In this document: positions 9,471 to 17,870 of the stretch, piece after piece
How the letters are laid out: every line of letters starts with the position of its first letter
How positions within the stretch are numbered: position 1 is the stretch's first letter
From: Nocardioides glacieisoli
GTDB lineage: Bacteria > Actinomycetota > Actinomycetes > Propionibacteriales > Nocardioidaceae
Length of the DNA: 64,000 nucleotides
Reading direction: 5' to 3'
Assembly (NCBI RefSeq): GCF_004137245.1
Contig: NZ_SDWS01000004.1
Location: 124,001-188,000 of the forward strand
The notes under the pieces: generated by a model
Seen by the model: only the letters and a program-made list of their open reading frames with translations
Database searches by the model: none
What the model was told of the DNA's origin: nothing
Position numbers and translations under genes: made by a program

Positions 9471-9548
9471 TCAGCGGCCCCGGCGGAGGAAGCCCGCGAG
9501 GAAGAGGACGACCAGGACGATGACGACGATGATCAGAATGGTTCGCAT
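9471..9548 (-). CDS. 25-residue single-pass membrane microprotein
   Basis: A very short ORF encodes a Met-Arg start, a continuous hydrophobic helix of about 18 residues (Ile, Leu, Val, Phe) and a basic tail (Arg-Arg-Gly-Arg). This is the textbook layout of a one-pass membrane microprotein with the positive end inside. It fills the gap between the methyltransferase and the 9615 gene. No strong ribosome site is seen. Similar tiny hydrophobic ORFs are often left unannotated. The coding call rests on composition and position alone. Confidence 0.5.
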   Translation of the reverse strand: MRTILIIVVIVLVVLFLAGFLRRGR

Positions 9549-9614
9549 ACGCTCAACCTAGTGGTTGCGGGACTTCGCACACACCCTCCGAAGGGTGTCC
9601 GGGGTGTCGCTCGA

Positions 9615-9977
9615 TCAGTCGCGACGGTTGCCGTTGACGGCGGCCGCGTGCGCGGCATTGACGCCGACGATGCCGAGCCAGGCGACCACGACCGCGGGAA
9701 GCCCGTTGTCGGCTGCGACCATCGGCACGATCGTGATGGGGATGCCCACGCCGACAAAGATGATGCCGAGGACGAACTGGCGGATCCGCCCGCCCTCGCT
9801 TCCTGCCGTACGGCCCTGCACGAGCGCCACCTGGTCGGCCACGCGACGCTCGACCGTGCGCTCGATCCGCTCGGCGAAGCCGTCCACCAGCTCCGCGTCG
9901 TAGCGCGCGCCGAGCTCGCGACGGGTCGCCAGCGCGGCCTCGATGTCGCCGTGCCCGAGCTCCTCCTCGCGGTTCAT
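9615..9977 (-). CDS. Small two-helix membrane protein downstream of the proteasomal ATPase
   Basis: A 120-residue protein. The first 60 residues are charged and helical (many Glu, Arg and Ala). Two hydrophobic segments follow, about 67-86 and 91-108, with a short polar tail. No family was recognised. It starts 5 nt after the stop of the Mpa/ARC ATPase gene on the same strand, so the two are almost certainly co-transcribed and perhaps translationally coupled. A role as a membrane anchor or partner of the ATPase is possible but rests only on position. Confidence 0.72.
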   Translation of the reverse strand: MNREEELGHGDIEAALATRRELGARYDAELVDGFAERIERTVERRVADQVALVQGRTAGSEGGRIRQFVLGIIFVGVGIPITIVPMVAADNGLPAVVVAWLGIVGVNAAHAAAVNGNRRD

Positions 9978-9982
9978 CGCGG

Positions 9983-11728
9983 TCAGAGGTACTGGCCGGT
10001 GTTGGCCACGGTGTCGATGGAGCGACCCGGCTCGGTGCCCTGCTTGCCGGTGATGAGCGTGCGGATGAAGACGATGCGCTCACCCTTCTTGCCCGAGATC
10101 CGCGCCCAGTCGTCGGGGTTGGTGGTGTTGGGCAGGTCCTCGTTCTCCTTGAACTCGTCCACGCACGCCTGGAGCATGTGCTGCACGCGGAGACCACGCT
10201 GGGCGGGGTTGAGGTCGCTGTCGAGGAAGTCCTTGATCGCCATCTTCTTGGCCCGGTCGACGATGTTCTGGATCATCGCGCCGGAGTTGAAGTCCTTGAA
10301 GTAGAGGACCTCCTTGTCGCCGTTGGCGTAGGTGACCTCGAGGAAGCGGTTCTCCTCCGACTCGGTGTACATCCGCTCGACCGTCGCACGGATCATCGCC
10401 GCCACCGTCGCCTCGCGGTCGTCGTTGAACTCGGCCAGGTCGACCGTGTGCAGCGGCAGCGACGACGTGAGGTACTTGGAGAAGATGTCGCGCGCCGACT
10501 CGGCGTCGGGTCGCTCGATCTTGATCTTCACGTCGAGGCGGCCAGGACGCAGGATCGCGGGGTCGATCATGTCCTCGCGGTTGGACGCACCGATGACCAG
10601 CACGTTCTCCAGCGCCTCGACGCCGTCGATCTCGCTGAGCAGCTGCGGCACGATGGTGTTCTCCACGTCGGAGGAGACACCCGAGCCGCGCGTGCGGAAG
10701 AGCGAGTCCATCTCGTCGAAGAACACGATGACGGGCGTGCCCATCGACGCCTTCTCACGCGCCCGCTGGAAGACCAGCCGGATGTGGCGCTCGGTCTCGC
10801 CGACGTACTTGTTGAGCAGCTCGGGACCCTTGATGTTGAGGAAGTAGGACTTCCCCGACGCTCCGGTGCGCTCGGAGACCTTCTTGGCCAGCGAGTTGGC
10901 GACCGCCTTGGCGATCAGCGTCTTCCCGCAGCCGGGCGGGCCGTAGAGCAGCACGCCCTTCGGCGGCTTGAGCTGGTGGTCCTTGAAGAGCTCGGGGTGG
11001 AGGTAGGGCAGCTCGACGGCATCGCGGATCGCGTCGATCTGCGCGACCAGGCCACCGATCTGCGAGTAGTCGATGTCGGGGACCTCCTCGAGGACGAGCT
11101 CCTCGACCTCCGACTTCGGCACGACCTCGTAGACGTAGCCCGCCCGGGTGTCGAGCAGCAGCGAGTCGCCGGCGCGGATCGTCACGTCCTCGGCGCGCAG
11201 CGGCTCCGCGAGGCGGACGACCCGCTCCTCGTCGGCGTTGGCGATCACCAGCGCCCGCTCGCCGTCGGCGAGGATCTCCTTGAGCATCACGACCTCGCCG
11301 ACCTGCTCGAAGTCGAGCGCCGCGACGACGTTGAGGGCCTCGTTGAGCATGACCTCCTGGCCGCGCACGAGGTCGTCCATGTCGACAGCAGGGCTCACGC
11401 TCACGCGCAGCTTGCGGCCGCCCGTGAACACGTCCACGGAGTCGTCGTCGTTGCGTGCGAGGAACGTGCCGAAGCCGGCGGGCGGCTGCGCCAGCCGGTC
11501 GACCTCCTCCTTGAGCGTGGTGATCTGGTCGCGGGCGTCGCGCAGGGTCTGTGCGAGTCGCTCGTTCTGGCTCGAGACGGCGGCCAGCGACCGCTGCGCG
11601 TCGGCCAGCCTGCTCTCGAGGCCGCGGGCCTGACCCGGCACGTCGTCGAGGCGGCGTCGCAGGTCGGTGACCTCGGCCTCCAGATAGCGCACCTGAGTGG
11701 CAAGTTGCTCGCGTGTCGGCTCGGACAT
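9983..11728 (-). CDS. mpa: Proteasome-associated AAA ATPase (Mpa/ARC)
   Basis: This hexameric unfoldase recognises pupylated proteins and threads them into the 20S core. Domains in order are an N-terminal coiled coil (about 1-80) that binds Pup, two OB-type subdomains (about 85-210), and the AAA module with Walker A GPPGCGKT at 263-270 and Walker B FFDEMDS. The C-terminus ends in Gln-Tyr-Leu, the motif that docks into the alpha ring. The start at 11728 is preferred because GGAGGAGG lies 4-5 nt upstream; an in-frame start nine codons earlier has no such site. The 581-residue length is normal. It is followed 5 nt later by a small membrane protein gene. Confidence 0.97.
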   Translation of the reverse strand: MSEPTREQLATQVRYLEAEVTDLRRRLDDVPGQARGLESRLADAQRSLAAVSSQNERLAQTLRDARDQITTLKEEVDRLAQPPAGFGTFLARNDDDSVDVFTGGRKLRVSVSPAVDMDDLVRGQEVMLNEALNVVAALDFEQVGEVVMLKEILADGERALVIANADEERVVRLAEPLRAEDVTIRAGDSLLLDTRAGYVYEVVPKSEVEELVLEEVPDIDYSQIGGLVAQIDAIRDAVELPYLHPELFKDHQLKPPKGVLLYGPPGCGKTLIAKAVANSLAKKVSERTGASGKSYFLNIKGPELLNKYVGETERHIRLVFQRAREKASMGTPVIVFFDEMDSLFRTRGSGVSSDVENTIVPQLLSEIDGVEALENVLVIGASNREDMIDPAILRPGRLDVKIKIERPDAESARDIFSKYLTSSLPLHTVDLAEFNDDREATVAAMIRATVERMYTESEENRFLEVTYANGDKEVLYFKDFNSGAMIQNIVDRAKKMAIKDFLDSDLNPAQRGLRVQHMLQACVDEFKENEDLPNTTNPDDWARISGKKGERIVFIRTLITGKQGTEPGRSIDTVANTGQYL

Positions 11729-11751
11729 GGGCACCTCCTCCGTCGATTGCG

Positions 11752-11757
11752 ACACTA
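11752..11757 (-). promoter_or_regulatory. Candidate -10 element of the proteasomal ATPase gene
   Basis: TAGTGT on the minus strand, 23 nt before the ATG, giving a short leader that contains the GGAGGAGG ribosome site. A small dyad (CCCAC, 6 nt, GTGGG) overlaps just upstream. Confidence 0.4.
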
Positions 11758-11822
11758 CCCACTCACCCGTGGGACGGAAGTGAATATCCAGCCGTGTTGG
11801 TCACCGTTTCGCAACGGCGGCG

Positions 11823-12371
11823 TCAGGCGGTGGCGTCGTTGAGCCGCCCGATCGCGGCGAGCTCGTCGTCGGTGAACTCGCCCGACACCTCGAGCACCCG
11901 CTGCAGCACCGCGGACTTGCCGGCGATGTAGGTCTCGATGTCCATCGCGGGGTCGGCTGCGAGCGCCAGCTTGACCGCGGCGTACGCGTCGCGGAGGTCG
12001 TCGCGGGCGCGGAGCACGTCGCGGACCGCCAGGTGGTTGCGGACGTTCGTCGTGCCCGCGGTGCAGACGTAGACGTGGCGTCGCGGCTCGTCGGGGGCGT
12101 AGAAGGCCTCGCGACCGGTGACGCCGAGGTCGCCCCGGTGGACGTAGCCGACCGACTCCAGCGCGGTCACCGCACCCGTCACGTCGGCGGCGTCCACGAC
12201 CACGTCGATGTCGAGGATCGGCTTGGCGGCCAGCCCGGGCACCGAGGTGGAGCCGACGTGCTCGACGCGCGCCGAGCCGATCCCGGCCAGCGCGTCCCGC
12301 AGGACCGCGGCCACGGCCTCGAACTGCTCGGCCCACCCGGGCGACCAGTCGACGACGCGAATCTCGCTCAC
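11823..12371 (-). CDS. GrpB family nucleotidyltransferase-fold protein
   Basis: A 182-residue GrpB/UPF0157 protein. The family carries a nucleotidyltransferase-like fold, and the signature VEHVGSTSVPGLAAKPILDIDVVV (split over about residues 38-62) is plain, including the GST and DID elements. The substrate is not known; related proteins include CoaE-fused domains. The GTG start overlaps the trmI stop by one base (TAGTG), so it is translationally coupled to trmI. It ends the trmI transcription unit, about 95 nt before the next gene. Confidence 0.88.
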   Translation of the reverse strand: MSEIRVVDWSPGWAEQFEAVAAVLRDALAGIGSARVEHVGSTSVPGLAAKPILDIDVVVDAADVTGAVTALESVGYVHRGDLGVTGREAFYAPDEPRRHVYVCTAGTTNVRNHLAVRDVLRARDDLRDAYAAVKLALAADPAMDIETYIAGKSAVLQRVLEVSGEFTDDELAAIGRLNDATA

Positions 12372-13354
12372 TAGTCCGCTTCGACGGTCTCGACGGTCTC
12401 GACCGGCGGCAGGTCGGCCGGCCGCGGTCCGGTGTAGTCGGGGCCGTACGCCCCGGGCGCGGGCCGGCGGGTCTTGCGCGGCGGCTTTTCCCCCGGTGCC
12501 ATCCGGCGGGCGGTGACCAGGAACGCGGTGTGCCCGATCATCTTGTGGCCCGGTCGCACGGCCAGGCCCTCCACGTGCCAGTCGCGCACGAGCGACTCCC
12601 ACGGCTGCGGCTCGGTGAAGCCACCGTGGACGCGCAGGGTCTCGACCACCCGGGAGAGCTGGGTGGTCGTCGCGACGTAGGCGCAGACGATCCCCCCGGG
12701 CACCAGCGCGTCGGCGACGACGTCGACGCAGTTCCACGGGTCGAGCATGTCGAGGATGATCCGGTCGACCTGGTGGCGACCGTGGTCGGCCAGACCTTCC
12801 TTCAGGTCGCCGAGGCGCAGGTCCCACGCGGGATGGGTCTGGCCGTCCGGGGCGGAGAAGAACTGGTTCACGTTGCGGCGGGCGACGTCGGCGAACTCCT
12901 CACGCAGCTCGTACGACGTCACGCTCCCCCACGGCCCGACGGCCCGGAGCAGCGAACAGGTCAGTGCGCCCGACCCGGCGCCGGCCTCGACCACCCGGGC
13001 ACCCGGGTAGATGTCGGCGAGGGCGACGATCTGCGCGGCGTCCTTCGGGTAGACCACGGCCGCTCCGCGCGGCATCGAGACGACGAACTCGTTGAGCAGC
13101 GGCCGGAAGACGAGGTACTGCCCGCCCGCGGACGAGACGAGGGTGAAGCCCTCGTCGCGGCCGATCATGTCGTCGTGGTCGAGATGGCCCTTGTTGGAGA
13201 AGAACCGCTTGCCGGCGACCAGCTCGAAGTTGTGCTTGCGGCCCTTCTGGTCGACGAGCCGCACCCACTCGCCCTCGCGCAGGGGGCCGCGGTGGACGCC
13301 GGACCAAGCCTCGGCGGGGACGTCAGCTCTGTCGACTGTGGGGGGCTCGGACAT
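12371..13354 (-). CDS. trmI: tRNA (adenine(58)-N(1))-methyltransferase
   Basis: TrmI methylates N1 of A58 in the T-loop of tRNA using SAM. The 327-residue protein has the N-terminal beta-barrel domain (RLVDQKGRKHNFELVAGKRFFSNKG, split over about 33-56). The SAM-binding motif VVEAGAGSGALT is at about 121-132, and the ILDMLDPWN catalytic segment at about 200. The C-terminal tail is Pro/Arg-rich. TAGTCT lies 7 nt before the ATG, suggesting a leaderless message. TrmI next to mpa, a site-2 protease and a RecB-type nuclease is a common actinobacterial arrangement. Confidence 0.95.
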   Translation of the reverse strand: MSEPPTVDRADVPAEAWSGVHRGPLREGEWVRLVDQKGRKHNFELVAGKRFFSNKGHLDHDDMIGRDEGFTLVSSAGGQYLVFRPLLNEFVVSMPRGAAVVYPKDAAQIVALADIYPGARVVEAGAGSGALTCSLLRAVGPWGSVTSYELREEFADVARRNVNQFFSAPDGQTHPAWDLRLGDLKEGLADHGRHQVDRIILDMLDPWNCVDVVADALVPGGIVCAYVATTTQLSRVVETLRVHGGFTEPQPWESLVRDWHVEGLAVRPGHKMIGHTAFLVTARRMAPGEKPPRKTRRPAPGAYGPDYTGPRPADLPPVETVETVEAD

Positions 13355-13361
13355 GGCCGGA

Positions 13362-13367
13362 AGACTA
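13362..13367 (-). promoter_or_regulatory. Leaderless -10 element of trmI
   Basis: TAGTCT on the minus strand, 7 nt before the trmI ATG. Confidence 0.45.
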
Positions 13368-13411
13368 GTGGCGCGGGTGCCGATTCACTCAGCCGACGAA
13401 GCCTCCCGGGC

Positions 13412-14581
13412 TCAGCGCGCGGCGTTCTCGCGGAAGGCCCGGTCGACGTCAGCAGTGGCGAGCACGCCGTAGATGCGGCCGTCGGCCTCGACCAGGAGGT
13501 ACTCCTCGGCAGGGCGCCGGCTGATCGCGAGCACCAGCTCCTCGCCGGCCACCGTCGCCGGCAGGGTGAGACCCTCCTCGATCGCCCGCGCCACGGTCGA
13601 GACGGGCACCCACGGGCGCCGGTCCTCGGGCATCGCGGTCACGGCCGCCTCGCTGACGATGCCGAGCGGCCTGCCGTCGGGCGCGACGGTCACGATGCTG
13701 CCGGCCTGCGCCTCCTGCGCCCGCCGGACGGCCTCGCCCAGCGGCAGGTCCGAGGGGACGGTGAGGGTACGACGCGCGAGCGGGCGCGCGACCAGGGCCG
13801 GCAACCGCTCACGCAGCTTGGCGTGGGCCATCGCGGCGGTGGCGCCGGTCCAGAGGAACAGCCCGAGGATGAAGACCAGGACGATGTCGATGATCTGCGG
13901 CTCCGTGCCGATCAGGGGCCTTTGCACGACGGGCCACAGCAGCAGGGCGAGGGCCGTGATCCGGCCGCCCCACCCGGCGACGATCGTGGCGCGGTACTGG
14001 TTGCCGGAGGCTCGCCACACCGCCGACTTGAGCACGCGGCCGCCGTCGAGCGGGAGGCCGGGGACCAGGTTGAGCACGCCGATCACGAGGTTGGCGCTCG
14101 CCAGGCCGCCGACGGCCAGGCGGACGAGGCCGTCGGGCATCACGAGGTAGCCCCCCAGCGCCACTGCGCCCACCGCGATCGAGGTGAGCGGGCCGACCAC
14201 GGCGATCCAGAACTCGTCGCGCGGCTTGCGGGACTGGCCGTCGATCTCGGTCATGCCGCCGAGGAAGTGGAGGGTGATCGAGTTGACGCCGTAGCCCAGG
14301 CGCTTGGCCACCACGGCGTGCGACGCCTCGTGGAGGAGCACCGACAGGTAGAGCACGACCGCGAAGACGAAGCCGGCGACGTACTTCAGGAACCCCAGTC
14401 CGGCCTGCTCCTGCTCGATCCGCGGGGCGAACGTCACCGCGATCAGGAGCGCGACGATGAACCACGAGCTCGTGATGAGCACGTCGATGCCCACGATCGA
14501 CCCGACCCGGAACGTGCCTGGAGGGCGCGGCGAGGGCGCTCTGTGGCGCTCGCCGTCGGCTGGATCGGTGGGGTCGGGCAC
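13412..14581 (-). CDS. Site-2 protease family intramembrane metalloprotease with CBS domains
   Basis: A 389-residue membrane zinc protease of family M50. The first zinc ligands are in HEASH (about 105-109), with the third in the NLVPGLPLDGGR segment (about 171-182). Five to six membrane helices fill residues 25-235. The C-terminal region (about 260-389) holds two CBS motifs, which usually sense adenine nucleotides. Such proteases release membrane-bound regulators by cutting within the bilayer; the substrate here is unknown. The GTG start lies 6 nt after a TAGGCT hexamer. It is divergent from the nuclease gene at 14676. Confidence 0.93.
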   Translation of the reverse strand: MPDPTDPADGERHRAPSPRPPGTFRVGSIVGIDVLITSSWFIVALLIAVTFAPRIEQEQAGLGFLKYVAGFVFAVVLYLSVLLHEASHAVVAKRLGYGVNSITLHFLGGMTEIDGQSRKPRDEFWIAVVGPLTSIAVGAVALGGYLVMPDGLVRLAVGGLASANLVIGVLNLVPGLPLDGGRVLKSAVWRASGNQYRATIVAGWGGRITALALLLWPVVQRPLIGTEPQIIDIVLVFILGLFLWTGATAAMAHAKLRERLPALVARPLARRTLTVPSDLPLGEAVRRAQEAQAGSIVTVAPDGRPLGIVSEAAVTAMPEDRRPWVPVSTVARAIEEGLTLPATVAGEELVLAISRRPAEEYLLVEADGRIYGVLATADVDRAFRENAAR

Positions 14582-14587
14582 GCCACG

Positions 14588-14593
14588 AGCCTA
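14588..14593 (-). promoter_or_regulatory. Leaderless -10 element of the site-2 protease gene
   Basis: TAGGCT on the minus strand, 6 nt before the GTG start. Confidence 0.45.
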
Positions 14594-14659
14594 GCCAACG
14601 GCCCCGACAGCGGCGCGCTCGGCAGACCCGCCCTCGACGGGACTGTCGGAGTGCTCGCC

Positions 14660-14665
14660 TAGGGT
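14660..14665 (+). promoter_or_regulatory. Candidate -10 element of the intein-containing nuclease gene
   Basis: TAGGGT, 10 nt before the ATG at 14676. The transcript would have at most a few leader bases. Confidence 0.4.
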
Positions 14666-14675
14666 GAGCCGCGCC

Positions 14676-16727
14676 ATGACGATCCCGACCGCAGCGCAGG
14701 GCGCGCCACCTGTCGTCGAGTCCCCCGCCGAGCGGGTCTCGACGCCGGTCGACGGCGTCGACGTGCTGGGTGCGATCTCACCGAGCCGCGCGGGCGACTT
14801 CATGGCGTGCCCGCTGATGTACCGGTTCCGCACCATCGACCGGCTGCCCGAGGCGCCCTCCCCCGACGCCGCCCGCGGGAGCCTGGTCCACAAGGTGCTG
14901 GAGGACCTCTTCGACCTGCCCGCCCCGGACCGGACGCCCGAGCGCGCCGGCGGGATGCTGGAGCCGAGCTGGGACGCGCTCGTCGAGGCGGAGCCGGGGC
15001 TCGAGGAGATGTTCGGCGAGGCCGGCCCCGACTTCACCGCCTGGCTCGCGTCCTGCCGCACGGTGCTCGAGCGCTACTTCGACCTCGAGGACCCGCGCCG
15101 CCTCGAGCCAGCGGACCGCGAGCTCTACGTCGAGGCGCTCCTCGACTCCAAGCTGCTGCTCCGCGGCTTCGTCGACCGGGTCGACGTCGCGCCCGACGGC
15201 CGGATCCGAGTGGTGGACTACAAGGGTCTCGCACTGGACACCCGGCTTCCAACACCCACGGGTTGGACCACGATGGGTGATGTCGTGGTCGGAGACCGGT
15301 TGATTGGGAGGGACGGACGGCCGACCACAGTGACCCTGAAGTCCGAGGTCCACTCCCGCCCGTGCTTTCGAGTGTCCTTCCGCGACGGCTCGTCCGTCAT
15401 CGCGGACAACGTGCACCTCTGGCGTGTCGTCACCAGCCACCGGCAGCACCGCACAGAACACGTCATCTCGACGGAGCAGATGATCGACGAGCTGGCCGCG
15501 TTGCGCGAGCAAGGGCGACCGAACTCGATGTGGGTGGAGGCGGCAGATCGGGTCGACCTGCCACCGGGCAACCCCTTGTTGATTCCGCCGTGGCTGCTCG
15601 GCGCTTGGTTGGGGGACGGCGACACTCGTGCGGGATCGCTGACGGTCGGCCGCGAGGACGTCGCCGACATGAGCACGCTGGTGAAGGCGGTATGGCTGGG
15701 TGACGTGCTCATCCGGGAGGAGCCAACGGCATTCCGAATGACGCCGAGCAAGAGGGCAGACGAGTGCACCTACGGACATGCCGAGTTCCGACCGGCGACT
15801 CCAGGTCATCCCATTCGTCGTTGTGCACGCGAGAGCGAGCACTCCAGCATGCAGCAGACCAACACTCCGCTCTCCGGACTGCTGCGCCGTGAGGGGGTGC
15901 TCGGGCGCAAGCGCATCCCGCAGCACTACCTCCGCGCGTCCAACGACGAGCGTGTGGAGCTCTTGCGCGGACTCATGGACACCGACGGCTGGTGGAACAC
16001 CGTCCGCAGACGGGCGGGATTCACCACCACCGACGACCAGTTGGCGCTCGATGTCGTGGAGCTCTTGCACACGTTGGGAATCAACCCGTGTCACTTCCAG
16101 AAGCCATACGTGAACACGGTCCGGCAGGACCGCACGTGGCACGTCATCGAATTCACGCCCGTCCATTTCAATCCGTTCTCGCTGCCGCGCAAGGCAACTG
16201 CGTGCGAAGGTGCCATCACGTCCGTGCAGCGTGCCCTGGCGACGCGACGCGTCGTGGCACGGGTCGATCCTGTGCCGTCGGTACCGACGCAGTGCGTGGC
16301 TGTCGACGCACCTGACTCCATGTACCTGTGTGGCGACGGTTTCATCCCCACGCACAACACGGGCAAGAGCCCGAGCGAGGGCTACGAAGCCAAGGCGCTC
16401 TTCCAGATGAAGTTCTACGCCCTCGTCATCTGGAAGCTGCGCGGCGTCGTCCCGTCGATGCTGCAGCTGATCTACCTCGGCAACGGCGAGATCCTGCGCT
16501 ATGAGCCCGACGAGGACGACCTGCGCGCGACCGCGCGGAAGGTCGAGGCGGTCTGGGCTGCGATCCGCCTCGCGCAGGAGACCGGCGACTGGCAACCGAA
16601 CCCGTCCCGCCTCTGCGACTGGTGCTCGTTCCACGCGTTCTGCCCCACCAAGGGCGGCACGATCCCGCCCCTTCCCGAGCCGACGCCCGCAGCCGTCGAC
16701 GTCTCGACCGACGAGTCGGAGGACTGA
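14676..16727 (+). CDS. RecB-like PD-(D/E)XK exonuclease precursor containing an intein
   Basis: The host protein (about 305 residues after splicing) is a RecB/AddB-type nuclease. An early FMACPLMYRF segment carries one Cys and a C-terminal LCDWCSFHAFCP carries three, the pattern of the 4Fe-4S staple in AddB-like nucleases. The RGSLVHKVLE segment, the RIRVVDYK strand with catalytic Asp and Lys, and QMKFYAL (motif QxxxY) complete the active site. The intein (residues 184-561 of the precursor) interrupts the gene inside DYK/TG, so splicing is needed for activity. The ATG at 14676 is preferred; GTG at 14664 is in frame but overlaps the -10 hexamer. Synteny with trmI is usual in actinobacteria. 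The exact role is unknown, but DNA repair is likely. Confidence 0.92.
   Translation: MTIPTAAQGAPPVVESPAERVSTPVDGVDVLGAISPSRAGDFMACPLMYRFRTIDRLPEAPSPDAARGSLVHKVLEDLFDLPAPDRTPERAGGMLEPSWDALVEAEPGLEEMFGEAGPDFTAWLASCRTVLERYFDLEDPRRLEPADRELYVEALLDSKLLLRGFVDRVDVAPDGRIRVVDYKGLALDTRLPTPTGWTTMGDVVVGDRLIGRDGRPTTVTLKSEVHSRPCFRVSFRDGSSVIADNVHLWRVVTSHRQHRTEHVISTEQMIDELAALREQGRPNSMWVEAADRVDLPPGNPLLIPPWLLGAWLGDGDTRAGSLTVGREDVADMSTLVKAVWLGDVLIREEPTAFRMTPSKRADECTYGHAEFRPATPGHPIRRCARESEHSSMQQTNTPLSGLLRREGVLGRKRIPQHYLRASNDERVELLRGLMDTDGWWNTVRRRAGFTTTDDQLALDVVELLHTLGINPCHFQKPYVNTVRQDRTWHVIEFTPVHFNPFSLPRKATACEGAITSVQRALATRRVVARVDPVPSVPTQCVAVDAPDSMYLCGDGFIPTHNTGKSPSEGYEAKALFQMKFYALVIWKLRGVVPSMLQLIYLGNGEILRYEPDEDDLRATARKVEAVWAAIRLAQETGDWQPNPSRLCDWCSFHAFCPTKGGTIPPLPEPTPAAVDVSTDESED
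15225..16358 (+). mobile_element. Intein with LAGLIDADG homing endonuclease, class 3-like
   Basis: 378 codons in frame with the nuclease. The N-terminal block reads GLALDTRLPTPTG, with Gly where class 1 inteins have Cys or Ser. Block B reads NVHLW, giving His64 and Trp66. The end reads TQCVAVD ... FIPTHN, followed by Thr as the first extein residue. Trp66, Cys357 and Thr376 match the WCT triad of class 3 inteins, in which the block F Cys replaces the missing first nucleophile. Two LAGLIDADG-type motifs (LLGAWLGDGD at about 124-133, LLRGLMDTDG at 246-255) keep their acidic residues, so the homing endonuclease looks intact. Base composition appears less GC-rich than the flanks, which suggests later arrival. 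Confidence 0.93.
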
Positions 16728-16743
16728 CCGCCCGGGAGGTCAG
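16724..16743. terminator. Compact palindrome over two convergent stop codons
   Basis: CTGACC (16724-16729) and GGTCAG (16738-16743) flank a CCCGGG centre, making a 20-bp near-perfect dyad with one mismatched pair. It contains the TGA of the nuclease gene and the stop of the dppF-like gene. A bidirectional terminator is the simplest reading. Confidence 0.5.
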
Positions 16744-17870
16744 ACCCCGATGTACGCCTCGGGCGGGGCGGTCGGTCCGGCGTCGGGTCCGCCGAAGCCG
16801 GGCGTCGTGATCGTGGCCTCGACCTCGTGGCGCTGGATCTCGCCCGAGGCGATCTTCTCGGCGAAGTGGCACGCGACCCGGTGGCTGTCCGAGGCGCCCG
16901 ACACCTCCACGACCCGCAGCTGGGGTCGCTCGGTGTCGCAGAGCGTCTCCTGCTTCCACGGGCACCGGGTGTGGAAGCGGCAGCCGCTCGGCGGGTTGGC
17001 GGGCGAGGGCAGGTCGCCGGTCAGCAGGATCTGCTCGCGCGTGTCCTCGACCTGGGGGTCGGGCACGGGCACCGCAGACATGAGCGCCCTCGTGTAGGGG
17101 TGGAGCGGTACGTCGTACAGCTCCGCTCCGCCGGACTCCTCGACGAGCGCCCCGAGGTACATCACGCCGATGCGGTCGCTGATGTGGCGCACGACGGCAA
17201 GGTCGTGGGCGACGACGAGGTAGGTCAGGCCGAGCTTGTCCTGGAGGTCCTGGAGCAGGTTGATCACCTGCGCCTGGATCGACACGTCGAGGGCGCTCAC
17301 CGGCTCGTCGGCCACGATCAGGTCCGGCCCGACGGAGAGGGCGCGGGCGATGCCGATGCGTTGGCGCTGGCCGCCCGAGAACTCGTGCGGGTACTTGCTG
17401 AGTGCTGCCACCGGCAGCCCGACGTCCGACATCAGCTCGCGCAAGCGCGCCCGGGTCGCGTCTGTGTCGGTGTCGAGGCCGTGGGCGCGGAGGCCCTCGA
17501 GCAGCAGGGACTCCACGGTCTGGCGCGGGTCGAGGCTGGACATCGGGTCCTGGAAGACCATCTGGAAGCGCTTGCGCGCATGCCTCAGGTCCTCGCCCTT
17601 CAGCGAGGCGATGTCGGTGCCGTCGAAGACGACCGACCCGGCGGTGGGCGGCTCGAGGTTGAGGATCGCCTTGCCGAGGGTGGACTTGCCGCACCCCGAC
17701 TCCCCCACCAGCCCGTAGGTCTCGCCGCGGCGGATGCTCAGGTCGACGCCGTCGACGGCGCGCACATGGCCGACGGTGCGGTCGAAGATGATGCCGCTCT
17801 TGATCGGGAAGTACACCTCGAGGTCGGTGACCTCGACCAGCACGTCCGGAGCGTCGGAGGTCTGCGTCAT
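16740..17870 (-). CDS. Oligopeptide/dipeptide ABC transporter ATP-binding protein (DppF/OppF-like)
   Basis: This is the second of the two ATPases of the peptide importer. Walker [10 protein letters not shown] (about 57-65), the signature FSGGQRQRIGIARAL and Walker B LIVADEP are intact. The C-terminal HTRCPWKQETLC segment is the cysteine-bearing oligopeptide-ATPase tail, as in homologues with an iron-sulfur cluster. The start at 17870 gives 376 residues and an ATGA overlap with the upstream dppD-like stop, so the two are translationally coupled. It is the last gene of the run A-B-C-D-F read on the minus strand. Confidence 0.93.
   Translation of the reverse strand: MTQTSDAPDVLVEVTDLEVYFPIKSGIIFDRTVGHVRAVDGVDLSIRRGETYGLVGESGCGKSTLGKAILNLEPPTAGSVVFDGTDIASLKGEDLRHARKRFQMVFQDPMSSLDPRQTVESLLLEGLRAHGLDTDTDATRARLRELMSDVGLPVAALSKYPHEFSGGQRQRIGIARALSVGPDLIVADEPVSALDVSIQAQVINLLQDLQDKLGLTYLVVAHDLAVVRHISDRIGVMYLGALVEESGGAELYDVPLHPYTRALMSAVPVPDPQVEDTREQILLTGDLPSPANPPSGCRFHTRCPWKQETLCDTERPQLRVVEVSGASDSHRVACHFAEKIASGEIQRHEVEATITTPGFGGPDAGPTAPPEAYIGV

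Noticed and set aside
12530-14662. Long plus-strand ORF (710 codons) over trmI and the site-2 protease
   Set aside because: Shadow of two certain minus-strand genes; low complexity.
14664-14675. GTG start of the nuclease gene at 14664
   Set aside because: It overlaps the TAGGGT hexamer (14660-14665), which would put the start inside the promoter.
15225-16358. Prophage or insertion element instead of an intein
   Set aside because: The insert is in frame from end to end, has intein blocks A, B, F and G and two LAGLIDADG motifs, and rejoins a perfect nuclease motif at its ends.
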